NCBI GenBank assembly: GCA_024234635.1
Contig: JACKNX010000008.1
Span: 62,001 to 126,000, forward strand
DNA from: Pseudomonadales bacterium
Lineage (GTDB): Bacteria > Pseudomonadota > Gammaproteobacteria > Pseudomonadales > Azotimanducaceae
Length of the DNA stretch: 64,000 nucleotides
Reading direction: 5' to 3'
The notes beneath the pieces are model-generated. The model was not told where the DNA came from. It saw nothing but the letters and a program-made list of their open reading frames with translations, and did no database searches. The position numbers and the translations under genes were made by a program. Position 1 is the first letter of the stretch; each line of letters starts with the position of its first letter. Shown piece by piece: positions 1 through 9,334 of the stretch.

Positions 1-414
1 GAACCCTGGCAGGGCGACGAACCGGACTGGTCATTCCTGACCGACCGGCAGGAAGTGGAATTCCAGCTGCTCGATCCCGAACGCTCCCGCACCACCTGGA
101 TCGTCGCCCACGAGGGGCGTATCTACATTCCCAGCGGCTACATGACCAGCGCCCTCGGCAAGTTGTGGAAACAGTGGCCGCCAGAGGCGGAGAAGGATGG
201 CCGGGCAATTCTGCGCGTCGACGGCAGACTTTATCCCAGGAGGCTGGTGCGCATTCAGGAGTCGCCTGCGCTGCCGGCGATCATCAGCGAGCTGCAACGG
301 AAATATCTCGGCGGTCTGGGGCCGGACGGTGTTGCGAGCGACGACATCATCCGCAGCGGACTGGACCAGGTAAAGAGCGGCTCGCTGTGGGTATTCGAGC
401 TCGCGCCAAGATAG
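1..414 (+). CDS. Hypothetical protein, 3' part only (5' end outside window)
   Basis: The reading frame is open from the first base of the window to a TAG stop, so the true start lies upstream. An internal GTG at 55 is possible but residues before it look coding. About 137 residues are visible. The mix of beta-strand-like segments (a TWIVAHEGRIYIPSGYM stretch) and a conserved basic patch is reminiscent of small split-barrel flavin- or PNPOx-like proteins such as DUF2255, but this is a weak resemblance and no catalytic motif can be assigned. It ends 24 bp before the convergent PIG-L gene. Confidence 0.6.
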   Translation, partial: EPWQGDEPDWSFLTDRQEVEFQLLDPERSRTTWIVAHEGRIYIPSGYMTSALGKLWKQWPPEAEKDGRAILRVDGRLYPRRLVRIQESPALPAIISELQRKYLGGLGPDGVASDDIIRSGLDQVKSGSLWVFELAPR

Positions 415-438
415 GACATGGTCCACCTGCCGCGAAGA

Positions 439-1275
439 TCAATCGCCAAGAACCAGTCGCCTGACCCGACGCGCGCACCGCAGCAACAACGATGGTGGTG
501 GCAGGCGGGGACGTTGCCACACAGCGTTGTCGACATTGATGAAGTTCACGGGAAACGTTGCACCGGGCACCGAACCAGCTCCCTCTCCTGGAGCAAACCG
601 GGCCATGCATTCATTTTCGAACCACCTGTAATCGTCGAAGGGCCAGGTCCAGCATCCCAGCCGACGGTAGAGTGCTTCGATGTCGGCTACCGATTCGGGC
701 GACGTCGGGGCGCTCTCATAGAGTAGTTTCCGACCGGCAAGCGTGCGCGCCATGAGTGCCGCTGAACGATCGCTGGCGTAGTTGTCAAACCAGACTTCGA
801 ACCCGCATTCTTCGCCGAGCGCCGTTACCACGCGGTGTACCTGCACGTGCTCCTCATGCCCGTACTCACCCCAGGGATTATGTGTGATGACAACGGGCGC
901 CTCCTGCAGAAGATCTCGCAACCGCTCATGAAGAGTGATGGCATTCTGCCGATAGAGGTCTGGATTGAACGCCGGAAGAACAGGACGCTCACCGGTGCCA
1001 CCGAGCACCAGACCCGAGGGACTGGCTTGCGGATACCGCCAGTCCGCGGCAAGGAAACCCATGGATTCCGTAAGCCCCAGAAAGACGGCGTTCTCCAGTG
1101 GAAATACGGCTTCTACCGCTCTGCGAGCGTCCGTGCAGGCTTCGTCTCCCGGCGTTGCGAGGTAACAGATGACAACCTTGCTTACCCGCCGTACCAGCGA
1201 ACTGAACCACAGGATCTCATCGTCCGGATGCGCCACGACCAGCACCGCATCAGCAAGCCGGCTATGCACACCCAT
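439..1275 (-). CDS. PIG-L family deacetylase
   Basis: About 278 residues. The zinc-binding signature of the LmbE/PIG-L family is near the N-terminus (VVAHPDDE, about residues 11-18) and the second metal-ligand region follows near the middle (HNPWGEYGHEEH). The family hydrolyses N-acetyl groups from GlcNAc-containing substrates such as GlcNAc-phosphatidylinositol, mycothiol precursors or antibiotics. The ATG at 1275 was chosen because it lies 10 residues before the signature. The frame remains open upstream, but that stretch is antisense-like low-quality sequence overlapping the glycosyltransferase. The start overlaps the end of the upstream glycosyltransferase by 14 bp, implying one transcript and a role in making or trimming a surface glycan. 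The exact substrate is unknown. Confidence 0.85.
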   Translation of the reverse strand: MGVHSRLADAVLVVAHPDDEILWFSSLVRRVSKVVICYLATPGDEACTDARRAVEAVFPLENAVFLGLTESMGFLAADWRYPQASPSGLVLGGTGERPVLPAFNPDLYRQNAITLHERLRDLLQEAPVVITHNPWGEYGHEEHVQVHRVVTALGEECGFEVWFDNYASDRSAALMARTLAGRKLLYESAPTSPESVADIEALYRRLGCWTWPFDDYRWFENECMARFAPGEGAGSVPGATFPVNFINVDNAVWQRPRLPPPSLLLRCARRVRRLVLGD

Positions 1276-2452
1276 CAAGCAGCACCTCATCAACAAACGC
1301 ATCAAATGCCTGACCGAACGACTCCCGTGTGTGACGTTCACGCACGAATCCCCACACGGCCCGCGAGCGTGCATATAGTTGATCCGCAGGTTCGCTGGCC
1401 AGCGCGCGGACCACGGCCCGTATCGTCTCAACCGAATTGTCCTCGAGAATGACGCCCGCTTCCCCGACGTCGACGCTTGCTTCATACGAGACAATCGGCA
1501 CAAGCGCTGCATGCATGCAGGTAACCGCACTGCCGCCTCCCCCTTCGGAGGCAGTGGGGTAGACAAGACCGACGCAGCGTTGGCAGATGTCTTGGAACTC
1601 CCGCGATGCCACATCCACCCATCCAACCGCATGAATGTTGGGTGTGTGGAACAGTTCCTGATCGAACGCGGTAAGAAACGCCGGTTCATCATCAAAAGGA
1701 CCACACACCGTCAACTCGAACTCCGGCATCCCTGCAAACGCCTCCAAAACGAGATCCAGCCCTTTGTGCACAAAACCGCTGCTGCCGAACCACAGGAAAC
1801 TGCGGCGCACCGCATCGAAGTCCTTTTCCGAGGGAAACGGGTAAACCTCGGGAACCGAAATGGGTATCCGGTGGATCGGCTTGCCGGCGTAGGCATAGCT
1901 GTCGATGGTGAACACGTTTCCCAGAATGGTGGCGAGGTCGGCATACTCCAATGCCCAGTTGGCCTCCACCATCTTGATATTCTCGAGCGCCACACCGCGC
2001 CGTTGCCGTACCGCAAGAAGGCGCTGGTAGGCGGCGTTATTGTTTGTCAACCAATGTGCCGTATCCAGATGGACGACCTTCCGGCATTCAGACGGCAGCT
2101 GTTCGGCAATTCGCTGGAAGTTCGTTCTGGCCGCAAAGAAAATCGAATAGGGACGCTTTGGGCTGAACCCGCGATTGAGATAGCTGATGACGTCGACGTC
2201 AAAACCCCTGTCGAGAAAGGTCTGAACAATTCGCCAGGTCTCCCAGTCGTGGGTGTGGCTGTTCGATATGGCTTCGCCCGGTGACAGGAGAAACGGTTCG
2301 ATGACATAGGCAACCAACACGGCCCCACGCACTTCACCCCGCGCCTTGAGGTGAATAACCCTTTCGTGCATGGGCACAACGGGTTTCTCCACCAGCCGGC
2401 GAAGCATCCGCTTTCCACGTCGCACAATACGTTTCACCAAGCCATCCGTCAT
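1262..2452 (-). CDS. Glycosyltransferase, GT-B fold (GT4-like)
   Basis: About 396 residues. The C-terminal half has the GT-B nucleotide-sugar-binding architecture: FLWFGSSGFVHKGLDLVLEAF begins the second Rossmann domain (positions near 216-236), followed by LTVCGPF and the acidic EGGGGSAVTCMHAALVPIVS region that stands where GT4 enzymes carry their EX7E motif. No membrane segment is seen, so it is probably a cytosolic or peripheral enzyme. I chose ATG 2452 because a GGAG lies 7 nt upstream. A longer reading to 2512 adds 20 residues rich in Arg and Ser without a ribosome site. It overlaps the PIG-L gene by 14 bp. Donor and acceptor cannot be deduced. Confidence 0.83.
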   Translation of the reverse strand: MTDGLVKRIVRRGKRMLRRLVEKPVVPMHERVIHLKARGEVRGAVLVAYVIEPFLLSPGEAISNSHTHDWETWRIVQTFLDRGFDVDVISYLNRGFSPKRPYSIFFAARTNFQRIAEQLPSECRKVVHLDTAHWLTNNNAAYQRLLAVRQRRGVALENIKMVEANWALEYADLATILGNVFTIDSYAYAGKPIHRIPISVPEVYPFPSEKDFDAVRRSFLWFGSSGFVHKGLDLVLEAFAGMPEFELTVCGPFDDEPAFLTAFDQELFHTPNIHAVGWVDVASREFQDICQRCVGLVYPTASEGGGGSAVTCMHAALVPIVSYEASVDVGEAGVILEDNSVETIRAVVRALASEPADQLYARSRAVWGFVRERHTRESFGQAFDAFVDEVLLDGCA

Positions 2453-2631
2453 CAAGCTACTCCGTCCCTGACATCCTGGGGATCCCTCCCGGCGCGCACG
2501 GCTCCTTCGCATCGGTCCTCACGACCTGAAGTCGCCATTTGTGGGTCCGTTCAGCATTTCTTTCGTGTCACTGTGTAAGCTTGCCGGCAGAGCCCTGAAA
2601 AAGTACGGGCACGGTTCACGAACTTTTCCGC

Positions 2632-3756
2632 ATGCAGCATATGGACAGCGATCAATCAGAGTATCTCGGCGAAGATCTGATCTTCGTCATATCCCAACCC
2701 CGTTCCGGCTCCACACTTCTGCAACGAGTGCTGTCCGGTCATCCGGATATCCAGACCTCAGCCGAAACCTGGCTGATGTTGCATCCGATCTATGGTCGCC
2801 GCACCCTCGGAATTGAAACAGAATACAACGCCCGGTGGCAGCGCGAGGCAGTTGATGAATTCGTCACGTACTACACGGACGGGCCGGAAGTACACGACCG
2901 GGCCATTCGCGCGTACGCCCGAGCGTACTACGACGATGCCCTTAAGAAGGGCAACCGCCGTTTGTTTCTCGACAAGACGCCACGCTACTTCCTCATCATT
3001 CCGGACCTATACCGCCTTTTTCCCAAAGCGCGTTTCATCTTCCTTCTGAGAAATCCGATGGCGGTACTGGCCTCCGAGCTGGATACCTACGTGAAAGGTG
3101 ACTGGAAGATTCTGGAACGCTTCGCATCGGACCTGATTGCGGCCCCGACCCTGATGGCGGACGGGATCGAACTGCTGGGGGAAGCTGCCTGCGTCGTGCG
3201 TTACGAGGAGTTCGTCACAGACCCGGAACAGCACACGCGGCGCATTCTCGACTACCTGGGACTCGACTTCCTTCCGTCAATGATCGAGTACGCCGATACG
3301 CCGGCACCAAAGGGGAGCATGAACGACCCTGTCGGTGTCCACCGCCACCAGCGGCCACAGGCATCCAGTGTCAACAACTGGAGGAAGCTGGCCGCCAATC
3401 CACAGGATGCACACCTCGCACATGCCTGCCTGGATGACATTCCCGAGTCCACCCTCGAACGCCTGGGTTATCCTGTCGCGACAATCCGCCACGAACTCGG
3501 CGAGCGGCCAGCCGTCGTTGCCTCAAGCATCTTTTCCTGGTCACTGGCCATTCGTCCGACACGCTACTGGTCAATCCGTGAGCACTGGCACGCGGAGCGC
3601 TACCATGCCCGCCAGCGCCATCCAGGCAACAATCTCCTGGCGGTGCTGGGGGCGGTGAGGCGTACGTGCCGTTGGTTGTTCGCAAGCCTGCACACGCTCA
3701 TCGCCGGAAAGCCAACTGATCCAGCATTCGGCCGCCCGTTGACACCGGATGTCTAG
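2632..3756 (+). CDS. Sulfotransferase family protein
   Basis: About 374 residues. The 5'-PSB loop that binds the PAPS 5'-phosphosulfate is clear near residues 21-37 (ISQPRSGSTLLQRVLSGHPD). The 3'-phosphate-binding region (FIFLLRNPMAVLASELDTY) follows near residue 131, as in Sulfotransfer_1/3 family enzymes. The family transfers sulfate from PAPS to hydroxyls of carbohydrates, lipids or small molecules. No signal peptide or membrane segment is evident, so it should act in the cytosol. Two closely spaced ATGs (2632 and 2641) are possible starts. It is transcribed divergently from the glycosyltransferase/PIG-L pair and precedes a polysaccharide-type ABC ATPase, so sulfation of a surface glycan precursor is a reasonable inference. 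Confidence 0.85.
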   Translation: MQHMDSDQSEYLGEDLIFVISQPRSGSTLLQRVLSGHPDIQTSAETWLMLHPIYGRRTLGIETEYNARWQREAVDEFVTYYTDGPEVHDRAIRAYARAYYDDALKKGNRRLFLDKTPRYFLIIPDLYRLFPKARFIFLLRNPMAVLASELDTYVKGDWKILERFASDLIAAPTLMADGIELLGEAACVVRYEEFVTDPEQHTRRILDYLGLDFLPSMIEYADTPAPKGSMNDPVGVHRHQRPQASSVNNWRKLAANPQDAHLAHACLDDIPESTLERLGYPVATIRHELGERPAVVASSIFSWSLAIRPTRYWSIREHWHAERYHARQRHPGNNLLAVLGAVRRTCRWLFASLHTLIAGKPTDPAFGRPLTPDV

Positions 3757-4195
3757 CGAACGACGGGTTGCTGCGCGTCCGCATCGTGCTCAAGGTGGAA
3801 TGAGCAGCCGTCAGAGCCGGGAAACCCGGTATGCTCACACCACGTCGGCGAGGTATATAGGCAGTTTTTATGCCATTCATCGTCTGCCGGTCCGGCCGTC
3901 GCAATTGCATCTTCGTGAAAAACCATTGCTTCCGGTCCCGCCGGCTTTGCCGCATAGTCTGCCCCGCGGGTAAGGTTCCCGGACAGGCGTGCCGCACGCG
4001 ACGGAAGAAAATGAGGCGACGTGCGTGAACTCCCGAACCGGTCCAGACCCATCGAGCAGTGTCACCGCGTGCCGGCAGAGACGAGCCCACGCGAGCTGCT
4101 TCACAGACACCCAGCGGGTAATCCGCTACCTTTCCGAACCGCTGCCTTTGCTGCGGGGACCCGCCATGGATTACACGGATTGAGGAATCGGTCGA
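3757..4195. other. 439-bp intergenic region without a supported gene
   Basis: Short open frames occur on both strands here, but none has recognisable protein character or a good ribosome site. A weak 5-bp hairpin (CCGGG-AAA-CCCGG, 3817-3829) could follow the sulfotransferase transcript. The distal end must hold the promoter of the Wzt-type ATPase. No clear -35/-10 pair could be assigned by eye. Confidence 0.4.
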
Positions 4196-5542
4196 ATGAG
4201 TGCTGACATTATCCAGGTCAACAAACTGTCAAAGATGTTCTACGTGGGCAGCCAGAAGAACCTCAACATGACCTTTCAGGAGCGCATGACATCCGCGCTC
4301 GCCACGCCGTTCAGACGTATTGGCGGACTACTGCGCGGACACGGAACCGCTGCCGCGGACCTGAATGAAGCGTTCTGGGCACTGCGCGATGTCAGCTTCA
4401 ATGTCGGACAAGGTGAAGTCGTTGCGATCATCGGCCGCAATGGCGCCGGCAAGAGCACGCTGCTCAAAGTGCTTTCCAGAATCACGGAACCAACGTCCGG
4501 TGAGGCCCGCATCAATGGCAGGGTAGGCTCGCTGCTCGAAGTCGGCACGGGATTTCATCCGGAGCTCACGGGAAGGGAGAACGTCTACCTCAATGGTTCG
4601 ATCCTGGGCATGAAGCGACGGGAGATCGCAAGCAAGTTCGACGAAATCGTTGAGTTCAGCGAAATCGCCAATTTCATCGATACTCCAGTCAAACACTACT
4701 CCAGCGGGATGCGGGTGCGACTGGCCTTTTCCGTTGCCGCGCACCTCGAGCCCGAAGTGATGTTCGTCGACGAAGTGCTTGCCGTTGGCGATGCCGCCTT
4801 TCGCAAGAAGTGCCTGGAAAAGGTCAGAAGCGTAGCGACAGGGGGATCCACGGTGCTTGTTGTTTCGCACAATGCGCAGCAGGTCACCTCAATCTGTCAG
4901 CGGGCAATCTGGCTGAGCGGCGGCACGGTGTTCGAAGATGGCAATGCATCGGCGGTCGTCACGCGCTACCTTTCCGAAGGCATCGGTCTTTCCAAGGAGC
5001 GCGTCTGGAAAGAGGACGAAAAAAGCGGTGGTGCAATCGCGAAAGTTCACGCCATTCGGATTCGCAATGATCGTGGTGAAATAACGAACGACATTGACGT
5101 ACGTGAGCGATTCTGCGTGGAGACCGAACTCGACGTACTGCAGGCAGGACGCTCGCTGGTCCTGAAGTACGACATCATGAACTCGGACTACATGGGCGCC
5201 TTCACGTCGATCGATACGGAGAATCCGACATTTTCCGGAGAAAGCTGGCCGGTCGGACGCCACGTTCTGCGCATGTGGGTACCCGGCAACTTCCTACAGG
5301 TGGATACCTATCCCATCAACGTCGTGCTGTGGACCTGGGACAGCGAAAAGTTCGTGGAATTCAGGCAAACGGATGCCGTCTGCGTGCATATCCTCGACTA
5401 TCTCGATGGCCCGACGGCAACCCGGGATTTTTCCACGGCAACCTGGGTCGGCCCCGTACGGCCGATCATGCAATGGGAAACGATGACCCCCGCGAAACCT
5501 CGATCCGTCGGCCATCGGGGCATTCATCAAGCCGCGCCATGA
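4196..5542 (+). CDS. ABC transporter ATP-binding protein, Wzt type (polysaccharide export)
   Basis: About 448 residues. N-terminal ATPase: Walker A GRNGAGKST near residues 80-88, ABC signature YSSGMRVRLAF near 165-175, Walker B plus D-loop VMFVDEVLAVGD near 188-199. The insertion GSLLEVGTGFHPELTGRENVYLNG is diagnostic of the O-antigen/teichoic-acid exporter ATPases (Wzt, TagH, KpsT group). Residues about 260-430 form an extra beta-rich domain like the Wzt C-terminal domain that binds the polysaccharide terminus. A GAGGAA lies about 8 nt before the ATG. The membrane partner (Wzm) is not adjacent on either side, which is unusual. A sulfotransferase gene lies upstream on the same strand and glycan genes lie beyond it. 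Confidence 0.9.
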   Translation: MSADIIQVNKLSKMFYVGSQKNLNMTFQERMTSALATPFRRIGGLLRGHGTAAADLNEAFWALRDVSFNVGQGEVVAIIGRNGAGKSTLLKVLSRITEPTSGEARINGRVGSLLEVGTGFHPELTGRENVYLNGSILGMKRREIASKFDEIVEFSEIANFIDTPVKHYSSGMRVRLAFSVAAHLEPEVMFVDEVLAVGDAAFRKKCLEKVRSVATGGSTVLVVSHNAQQVTSICQRAIWLSGGTVFEDGNASAVVTRYLSEGIGLSKERVWKEDEKSGGAIAKVHAIRIRNDRGEITNDIDVRERFCVETELDVLQAGRSLVLKYDIMNSDYMGAFTSIDTENPTFSGESWPVGRHVLRMWVPGNFLQVDTYPINVVLWTWDSEKFVEFRQTDAVCVHILDYLDGPTATRDFSTATWVGPVRPIMQWETMTPAKPRSVGHRGIHQAAP

Positions 5543-5659
5543 CCGCCGCCATCCGCGTTTGCGGACGGCATAGGGGACGGAGAAGCGACAAAGAAGATTC
5601 GAGGACTGTTTAACGGCTACCCGCGCGCGCAATGGGTACAACGGTCGACGTCTGAGCGG

Positions 5660-5695
5660 AAACCGGGCCGAGGTGGTAGTGTCCCCGACCGGTTT
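5660..5695. terminator. Candidate bidirectional hairpin terminator
   Basis: Inverted repeat AAACCGG/CCGGTTT (5660-5666 and 5689-5695) in the gap between two convergent genes. There is no T-run, so intrinsic termination is only suggested by position. Confidence 0.3.
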
Positions 5696-5699
5696 GTCA

Positions 5700-6518
5700 C
5701 TACCGCGCGGGTACCTGGCGATCTGCGATCCGTCGAGTTCCAGGACCTGGCGGATCATTCGGCGGCCCCGCGAAACACTGGGCGATCGCCATCCACGCCC
5801 TGGCATTCGCTCCCCGCACCTCGAGCGACGTATCCGCAATGTTGCGCACCTGGGTAACCACCTGACAGAACGCCTCCGCCGACCCGCTCACGAGTTCCTC
5901 TCCCTGGATATCTCCGTACGTCCACGCTTCACCGGTCGGCGATATCAGCCGCAACCCGGGCGTCGGCTCAGGCACCGCCAGCCGGCGGTTCCGAAAGGTC
6001 CAGCCGTACGTGTTGTAGCCGAGAACGACGATGTTCCGGATGTGCTCACCAGAATGGCGTTCGACACCCAGCACGTCATAGATCTCCTGACCATGCGCCC
6101 AGGTTTCCATCAGCCGGGCGCTGACGGACGAACGCACGCTCATGTCCGGACCGGCCCACTTCACCCGTTTGGCCGGATCCGCGGTGCGCATGGCCGAGCA
6201 CATCTCACCCGCGTACGCCACCCAGCGACGTACCAGGGCCTGCCCGCCAAGGCCGTCCGACGCTTCACGTTCCACATCCCGCATGCTCTGTCCCGCCTTC
6301 CCAGAATTCTGCACGCGCGCCATGAAGGCCTGGAAGTCCTCCGGTTGTGCGTAGGAAAGAAAGGCCGCGTGATTCCACACGTGCAGATGGCGCAGCACAT
6401 CGTTGATAGTCCAGTCCTTGAATGCGGTGACCGTTTCGAACAGTGGGTCAGCGAGCGGCGCAAGAAGATCAGCGATGGAATGGATTTCCGTGAGGAGGTC
6501 GTCGGCCTGACTGAGCAC
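5700..6518 (-). CDS. TIGR03084-like metal-binding protein (maleylpyruvate isomerase/DinB fold)
   Basis: About 272 residues. The N-terminal helical bundle with a DWTINDVLRHLHVWNHAA segment and the later ARLMETWAHGQEIYDVLG segment supply the spaced His/Asp/Glu ligands of the DinB-like, mycothiol-dependent maleylpyruvate isomerase fold. The length and the conserved ending region (PTGEAWTYGD, then GSAEAFCQVVTQVRN) match the TIGR03084 family, whose members are common in actinobacteria and steroid- or hydrocarbon-degrading proteobacteria but have no defined reaction. It lies 72 bp downstream of the beta-helix lipoprotein gene on the same strand, separated by a small hairpin. Confidence 0.8.
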   Translation of the reverse strand: MLSQADDLLTEIHSIADLLAPLADPLFETVTAFKDWTINDVLRHLHVWNHAAFLSYAQPEDFQAFMARVQNSGKAGQSMRDVEREASDGLGGQALVRRWVAYAGEMCSAMRTADPAKRVKWAGPDMSVRSSVSARLMETWAHGQEIYDVLGVERHSGEHIRNIVVLGYNTYGWTFRNRRLAVPEPTPGLRLISPTGEAWTYGDIQGEELVSGSAEAFCQVVTQVRNIADTSLEVRGANARAWMAIAQCFAGPPNDPPGPGTRRIADRQVPAR

Positions 6519-6556
6519 GTTTGTGGATCCGTATGAAAGAAAGGCGGATGGTAACA

Positions 6557-6569
6557 GGCCCTTCGGGCC
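6557..6569 (-). terminator. Small hairpin between lipoprotein gene and TIGR03084 gene
   Basis: Perfect stem GGCCC/GGGCC with a 3-nt loop just downstream of the lipoprotein stop codon. The stem is short and lacks a T-tract. Confidence 0.25.
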
Positions 6570-6590
6570 ACGGGACAGGCGTGGAGAACG

Positions 6591-8354
6591 TCACTCGTAA
6601 GCGCCGATATCCGGCCCGTCGCCCTGCCAGGCCAGCGCCAGCCCCTGACCGGCGCGCCACGACGCATCCGTGGCGAGTGTGATGGTGCGTGCCGAATCAT
6701 CCACACTTACGATTCGGTAGCTGTCCGACTGGCCTTCGAATTGAACCAGGTCCCCCTGTTCACCGACGATGCCGTAGCCGTCATAGAACCAGCCTGCATC
6801 CTGCACCGCCACGATCCGACCGCTGCCCTCAGAGCGTGTACTCGTCAACCATTGCCCCGCATCGATGAGCGCGCTGCCAGCGCCCGGTCGGTAGTCGCGA
6901 TCGGCTTCGGCGGCAAACCCGGGATTCACCTGAATCGTGCCGGCAAAGTTGCCACCATCCGTGAAGTCGCCCACCGTGCCGCCGTCACCAAACTCTTCGC
7001 GGATCACCGCGTCGCCATCGGGGCTCGCCACCAGATTGGTGACAAAACGGTGCTCTGCCAGCGACAGTCTGAAAAGTACCTGACCAGGTCCCTGCCCATC
7101 GCAGTTGCCATCCGGCAGCCAGCCATGATTGTCCCAGAGCACATTGTTGATGTAGCGATTGTCTTCCACCCTGCCGCCGCCCGCGCCGCCCTGCGCGAAA
7201 ATGCCGGCACAACGGTTATCGTGGAAGACATTGTTGTAGACACGATTGCCCCAGTTGTACATCGCCTCGTCCGGATACTGGGTCATGCCGAGGCCGATGT
7301 TGTTCCGGTAGAACACGTTGCGACGGATGATGCCCTGCTGCCCGGCATACTGGATGCCGTTCCCGCCGGAGGAACTGTAGTAGCTGGAACTCTCATGGAA
7401 GACGTTGCCGTCAATCAGATTGCGGCGCGTACTGTCGACAATGGCAACCTCCTCCGCGAACTCGCCGTTGCCGTGCCAACCGGTGGTCGCCGCCTCACAA
7501 TCGAATACGGAGCCCATTTTCTGCTCCGGATTCGTGATGATGTTACCGCGGATGACGTTGAAACTGCCGCACTTGATATTCCAGACGTCATGGCCGGCGC
7601 GGTCAAACCGGTTGCCATGCACCACATTGTAGTCGGAGTGAATCAGCGCGAGGCTGTCGGTCCCACGATTGATCGTGCTGTCCAGAACCTTGTTATGGCT
7701 GCTCCATGCGAAATAGAGCCCACCCCGCTTGCTGGCATCAGGATACAGCGTGGAGCCTTCGAACACGCCTTCGCGGATGACGTTGTAGTGGGCATCCACT
7801 GCCCTGAGGTAACCAACCGAGCCGCGAACCACGAAGCCGCGCACGAGGTTGTAGCGCACATGATCCATCCAGATCGCACCGTATTCCTCGCCGCTTTCCA
7901 GTGAGTCGACCCCGGACAGCACAACGGTTTCGCCCGCTTCCGCGGTGAAGCCGACGTAGGCGTCCGCGCGCCCGGAGATGCGCAGGCGCAACGATTCCCG
8001 ATAGGTACCACCCCGCACCACAAACTGGACGCCGGGTTGTGCCGCCGCCGCTGCCGCCGCCAGGGTTGCATACGCGGTATCGGCGCCACTGCCGCAGGCG
8101 CGCGCCGGCGCGGAGTAGCGGCCACTGCAGGTGCCGCCAAGATTGCCATCGACATAACGCAGCGTCGTGAAGCCGTAGCCGGCCGGTTCGACCGACGACA
8201 GGTCCATGGGTGGCGGCGAGGCGACAGCACCGTTGTCCGTATCATCGGCCGGCGGCGCATCGCCCCCCACGGGGTCCGGCGCTGGGGTCGAGCCTCCCCC
8301 GCCACCGCAACCGGCAAGTACCGCGCTCAGACTGAACAGCAACCAGAACCGCAT
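6591..8354 (-). CDS. Secreted lipoprotein with right-handed parallel beta-helix
   Basis: About 587 residues. A lipoprotein signal peptide is obvious (LLFSLSAVLAGCGGGGG, Cys at about residue 16), followed by a low-complexity Gly/Pro/Asp linker that would hold the domain away from the membrane. From about residue 70 there are repeated short motifs such as YNVIREGVF, HNKVLDSTI, YNVVHGNRF, FNVIRGNII and RRNLIDGNVF, the asparagine-ladder rungs of PbH1/NosD-type beta-helices that often act on or bind polysaccharides. The last residues DIGAYE are the typical ending of choice-of-anchor Q proteins. No polysaccharide-lyase catalytic triad could be identified, so binding or lyase activity stays open. 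The cell location should be the outer membrane. Confidence 0.85.
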   Translation of the reverse strand: MRFWLLFSLSAVLAGCGGGGGSTPAPDPVGGDAPPADDTDNGAVASPPPMDLSSVEPAGYGFTTLRYVDGNLGGTCSGRYSAPARACGSGADTAYATLAAAAAAAQPGVQFVVRGGTYRESLRLRISGRADAYVGFTAEAGETVVLSGVDSLESGEEYGAIWMDHVRYNLVRGFVVRGSVGYLRAVDAHYNVIREGVFEGSTLYPDASKRGGLYFAWSSHNKVLDSTINRGTDSLALIHSDYNVVHGNRFDRAGHDVWNIKCGSFNVIRGNIITNPEQKMGSVFDCEAATTGWHGNGEFAEEVAIVDSTRRNLIDGNVFHESSSYYSSSGGNGIQYAGQQGIIRRNVFYRNNIGLGMTQYPDEAMYNWGNRVYNNVFHDNRCAGIFAQGGAGGGRVEDNRYINNVLWDNHGWLPDGNCDGQGPGQVLFRLSLAEHRFVTNLVASPDGDAVIREEFGDGGTVGDFTDGGNFAGTIQVNPGFAAEADRDYRPGAGSALIDAGQWLTSTRSEGSGRIVAVQDAGWFYDGYGIVGEQGDLVQFEGQSDSYRIVSVDDSARTITLATDASWRAGQGLALAWQGDGPDIGAYE

Positions 8355-8585
8355 GGGTCATACCCTCTGAAACGACACCCGGACCATCGATGCATGGTCT
8401 CCTGCCGGCGCCGTCCGTTTTGTAAAAGCAATTATGTTGACCGAATGGGCGGCGGCACAAGCAGAACCTTTGGGCACGATGTAACGGGTGTGTGACGGTA
8501 CCAGGCACACGGGCAGGGCAACGCTCGCACCAACTCCGAACGGTGTTTGCTAAAGTTCGCCCCTTTGCCACCTCCGGACACGCCC

Positions 8586-9251
8586 ATGGAACTCTACGAC
8601 GTGATGCGCACCACCTTTGCCGCCCGTGACTTCACGGACGATCCCGTACCGGATGCCGATATTCGCCGGATACTCGATAACGCCCGATTCGCGCCAAGCG
8701 GAGGCAACCGCCAGGGGTGGCGAGTGCTCGTGGTGCGCGACCCGGCGACCCGACAGACCCTGGGGCCCCTGATCGCACCCACGATGCAGCGTTATGTGGC
8801 GCAGGTGCGCGCCGGTGAGGCGCCCTGGAACACCATCAACCCCACCCGCCTGAGCGACGAGGAGATCGCCGCCGTGGAGCCGCCACAGGCCATGATCGAC
8901 AAGCTCACCCGCGCCCCCGTCATCCTGATGGTGTTCGTGGACCTGTCCGTGGTGGCGTCGTTCGACAGCCAGCTCGACCGCATTGGCGTCATCTCGGGGG
9001 CATCGGTATACCCCTTCGTGTGGAACATCCTGATGGCGGCGCGCAACGAAGGCTACGGCGGCACCCTGACCACCTTTGTCGGCGGCCGCGAGCCGCAGCT
9101 CAGGGAACTGCTGGGCGTGCCCGATGAATACGCCTTCGCGGCCATGATTCCCATGGGCAGACCGGTGAAGCAGCTGACGAAGCTGACGCGCAAAGCCGTG
9201 GATGACTTTGCCATGCTGGAGCGGTGGGGCGGAGAGCGGCTGGGAAGCTGA
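8586..9251 (+). CDS. Nitroreductase family protein
   Basis: About 221 residues. The FMN-binding start (MELYDVMRTTFAARDFTDDPVPDADIRRILDNARFAPSGGN, residues 1-40, including the Arg and the APSGGNRQ phosphate loop) and the late region GYGGTLTTFVGG fit the NADPH/FMN nitroreductase fold. Members reduce nitro groups, quinones or enones. This subfamily, with a long insertion around residue 85-110, is frequent in catabolic gene clusters. ATG 8586 was chosen because the family normally begins right there; an upstream ATG at 8547 would add 13 atypical residues. It is transcribed divergently from the beta-helix lipoprotein and converges on an acyl-CoA dehydrogenase. Confidence 0.86.
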   Translation: MELYDVMRTTFAARDFTDDPVPDADIRRILDNARFAPSGGNRQGWRVLVVRDPATRQTLGPLIAPTMQRYVAQVRAGEAPWNTINPTRLSDEEIAAVEPPQAMIDKLTRAPVILMVFVDLSVVASFDSQLDRIGVISGASVYPFVWNILMAARNEGYGGTLTTFVGGREPQLRELLGVPDEYAFAAMIPMGRPVKQLTKLTRKAVDDFAMLERWGGERLGS

Positions 9252-9296
9252 ACAGCGTCCTGCACCCCCGATCACGAACCACTCACGCGGCAGGCA

Positions 9297-9320
9297 GGCC
9301 ACTACCTGGACGTAGTGGCC
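9297..9320. terminator. Bidirectional hairpin between convergent genes
   Basis: Perfect 9-bp inverted repeat GGCCACTAC/GTAGTGGCC with a 6-nt loop, in the 83-bp gap between the nitroreductase and acyl-CoA dehydrogenase stop codons. The position and stem strength suit a shared terminator; a T-tract is weak. Confidence 0.5.
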
Positions 9321-9334
9321 CTGTTACACCGGCC

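Noticed and set aside
3698..4110. Short minus-strand frames in the gap after the sulfotransferase
   Set aside because: No recognisable motifs, no good starts and Arg/Gly-rich composition; treated as intergenic noise.
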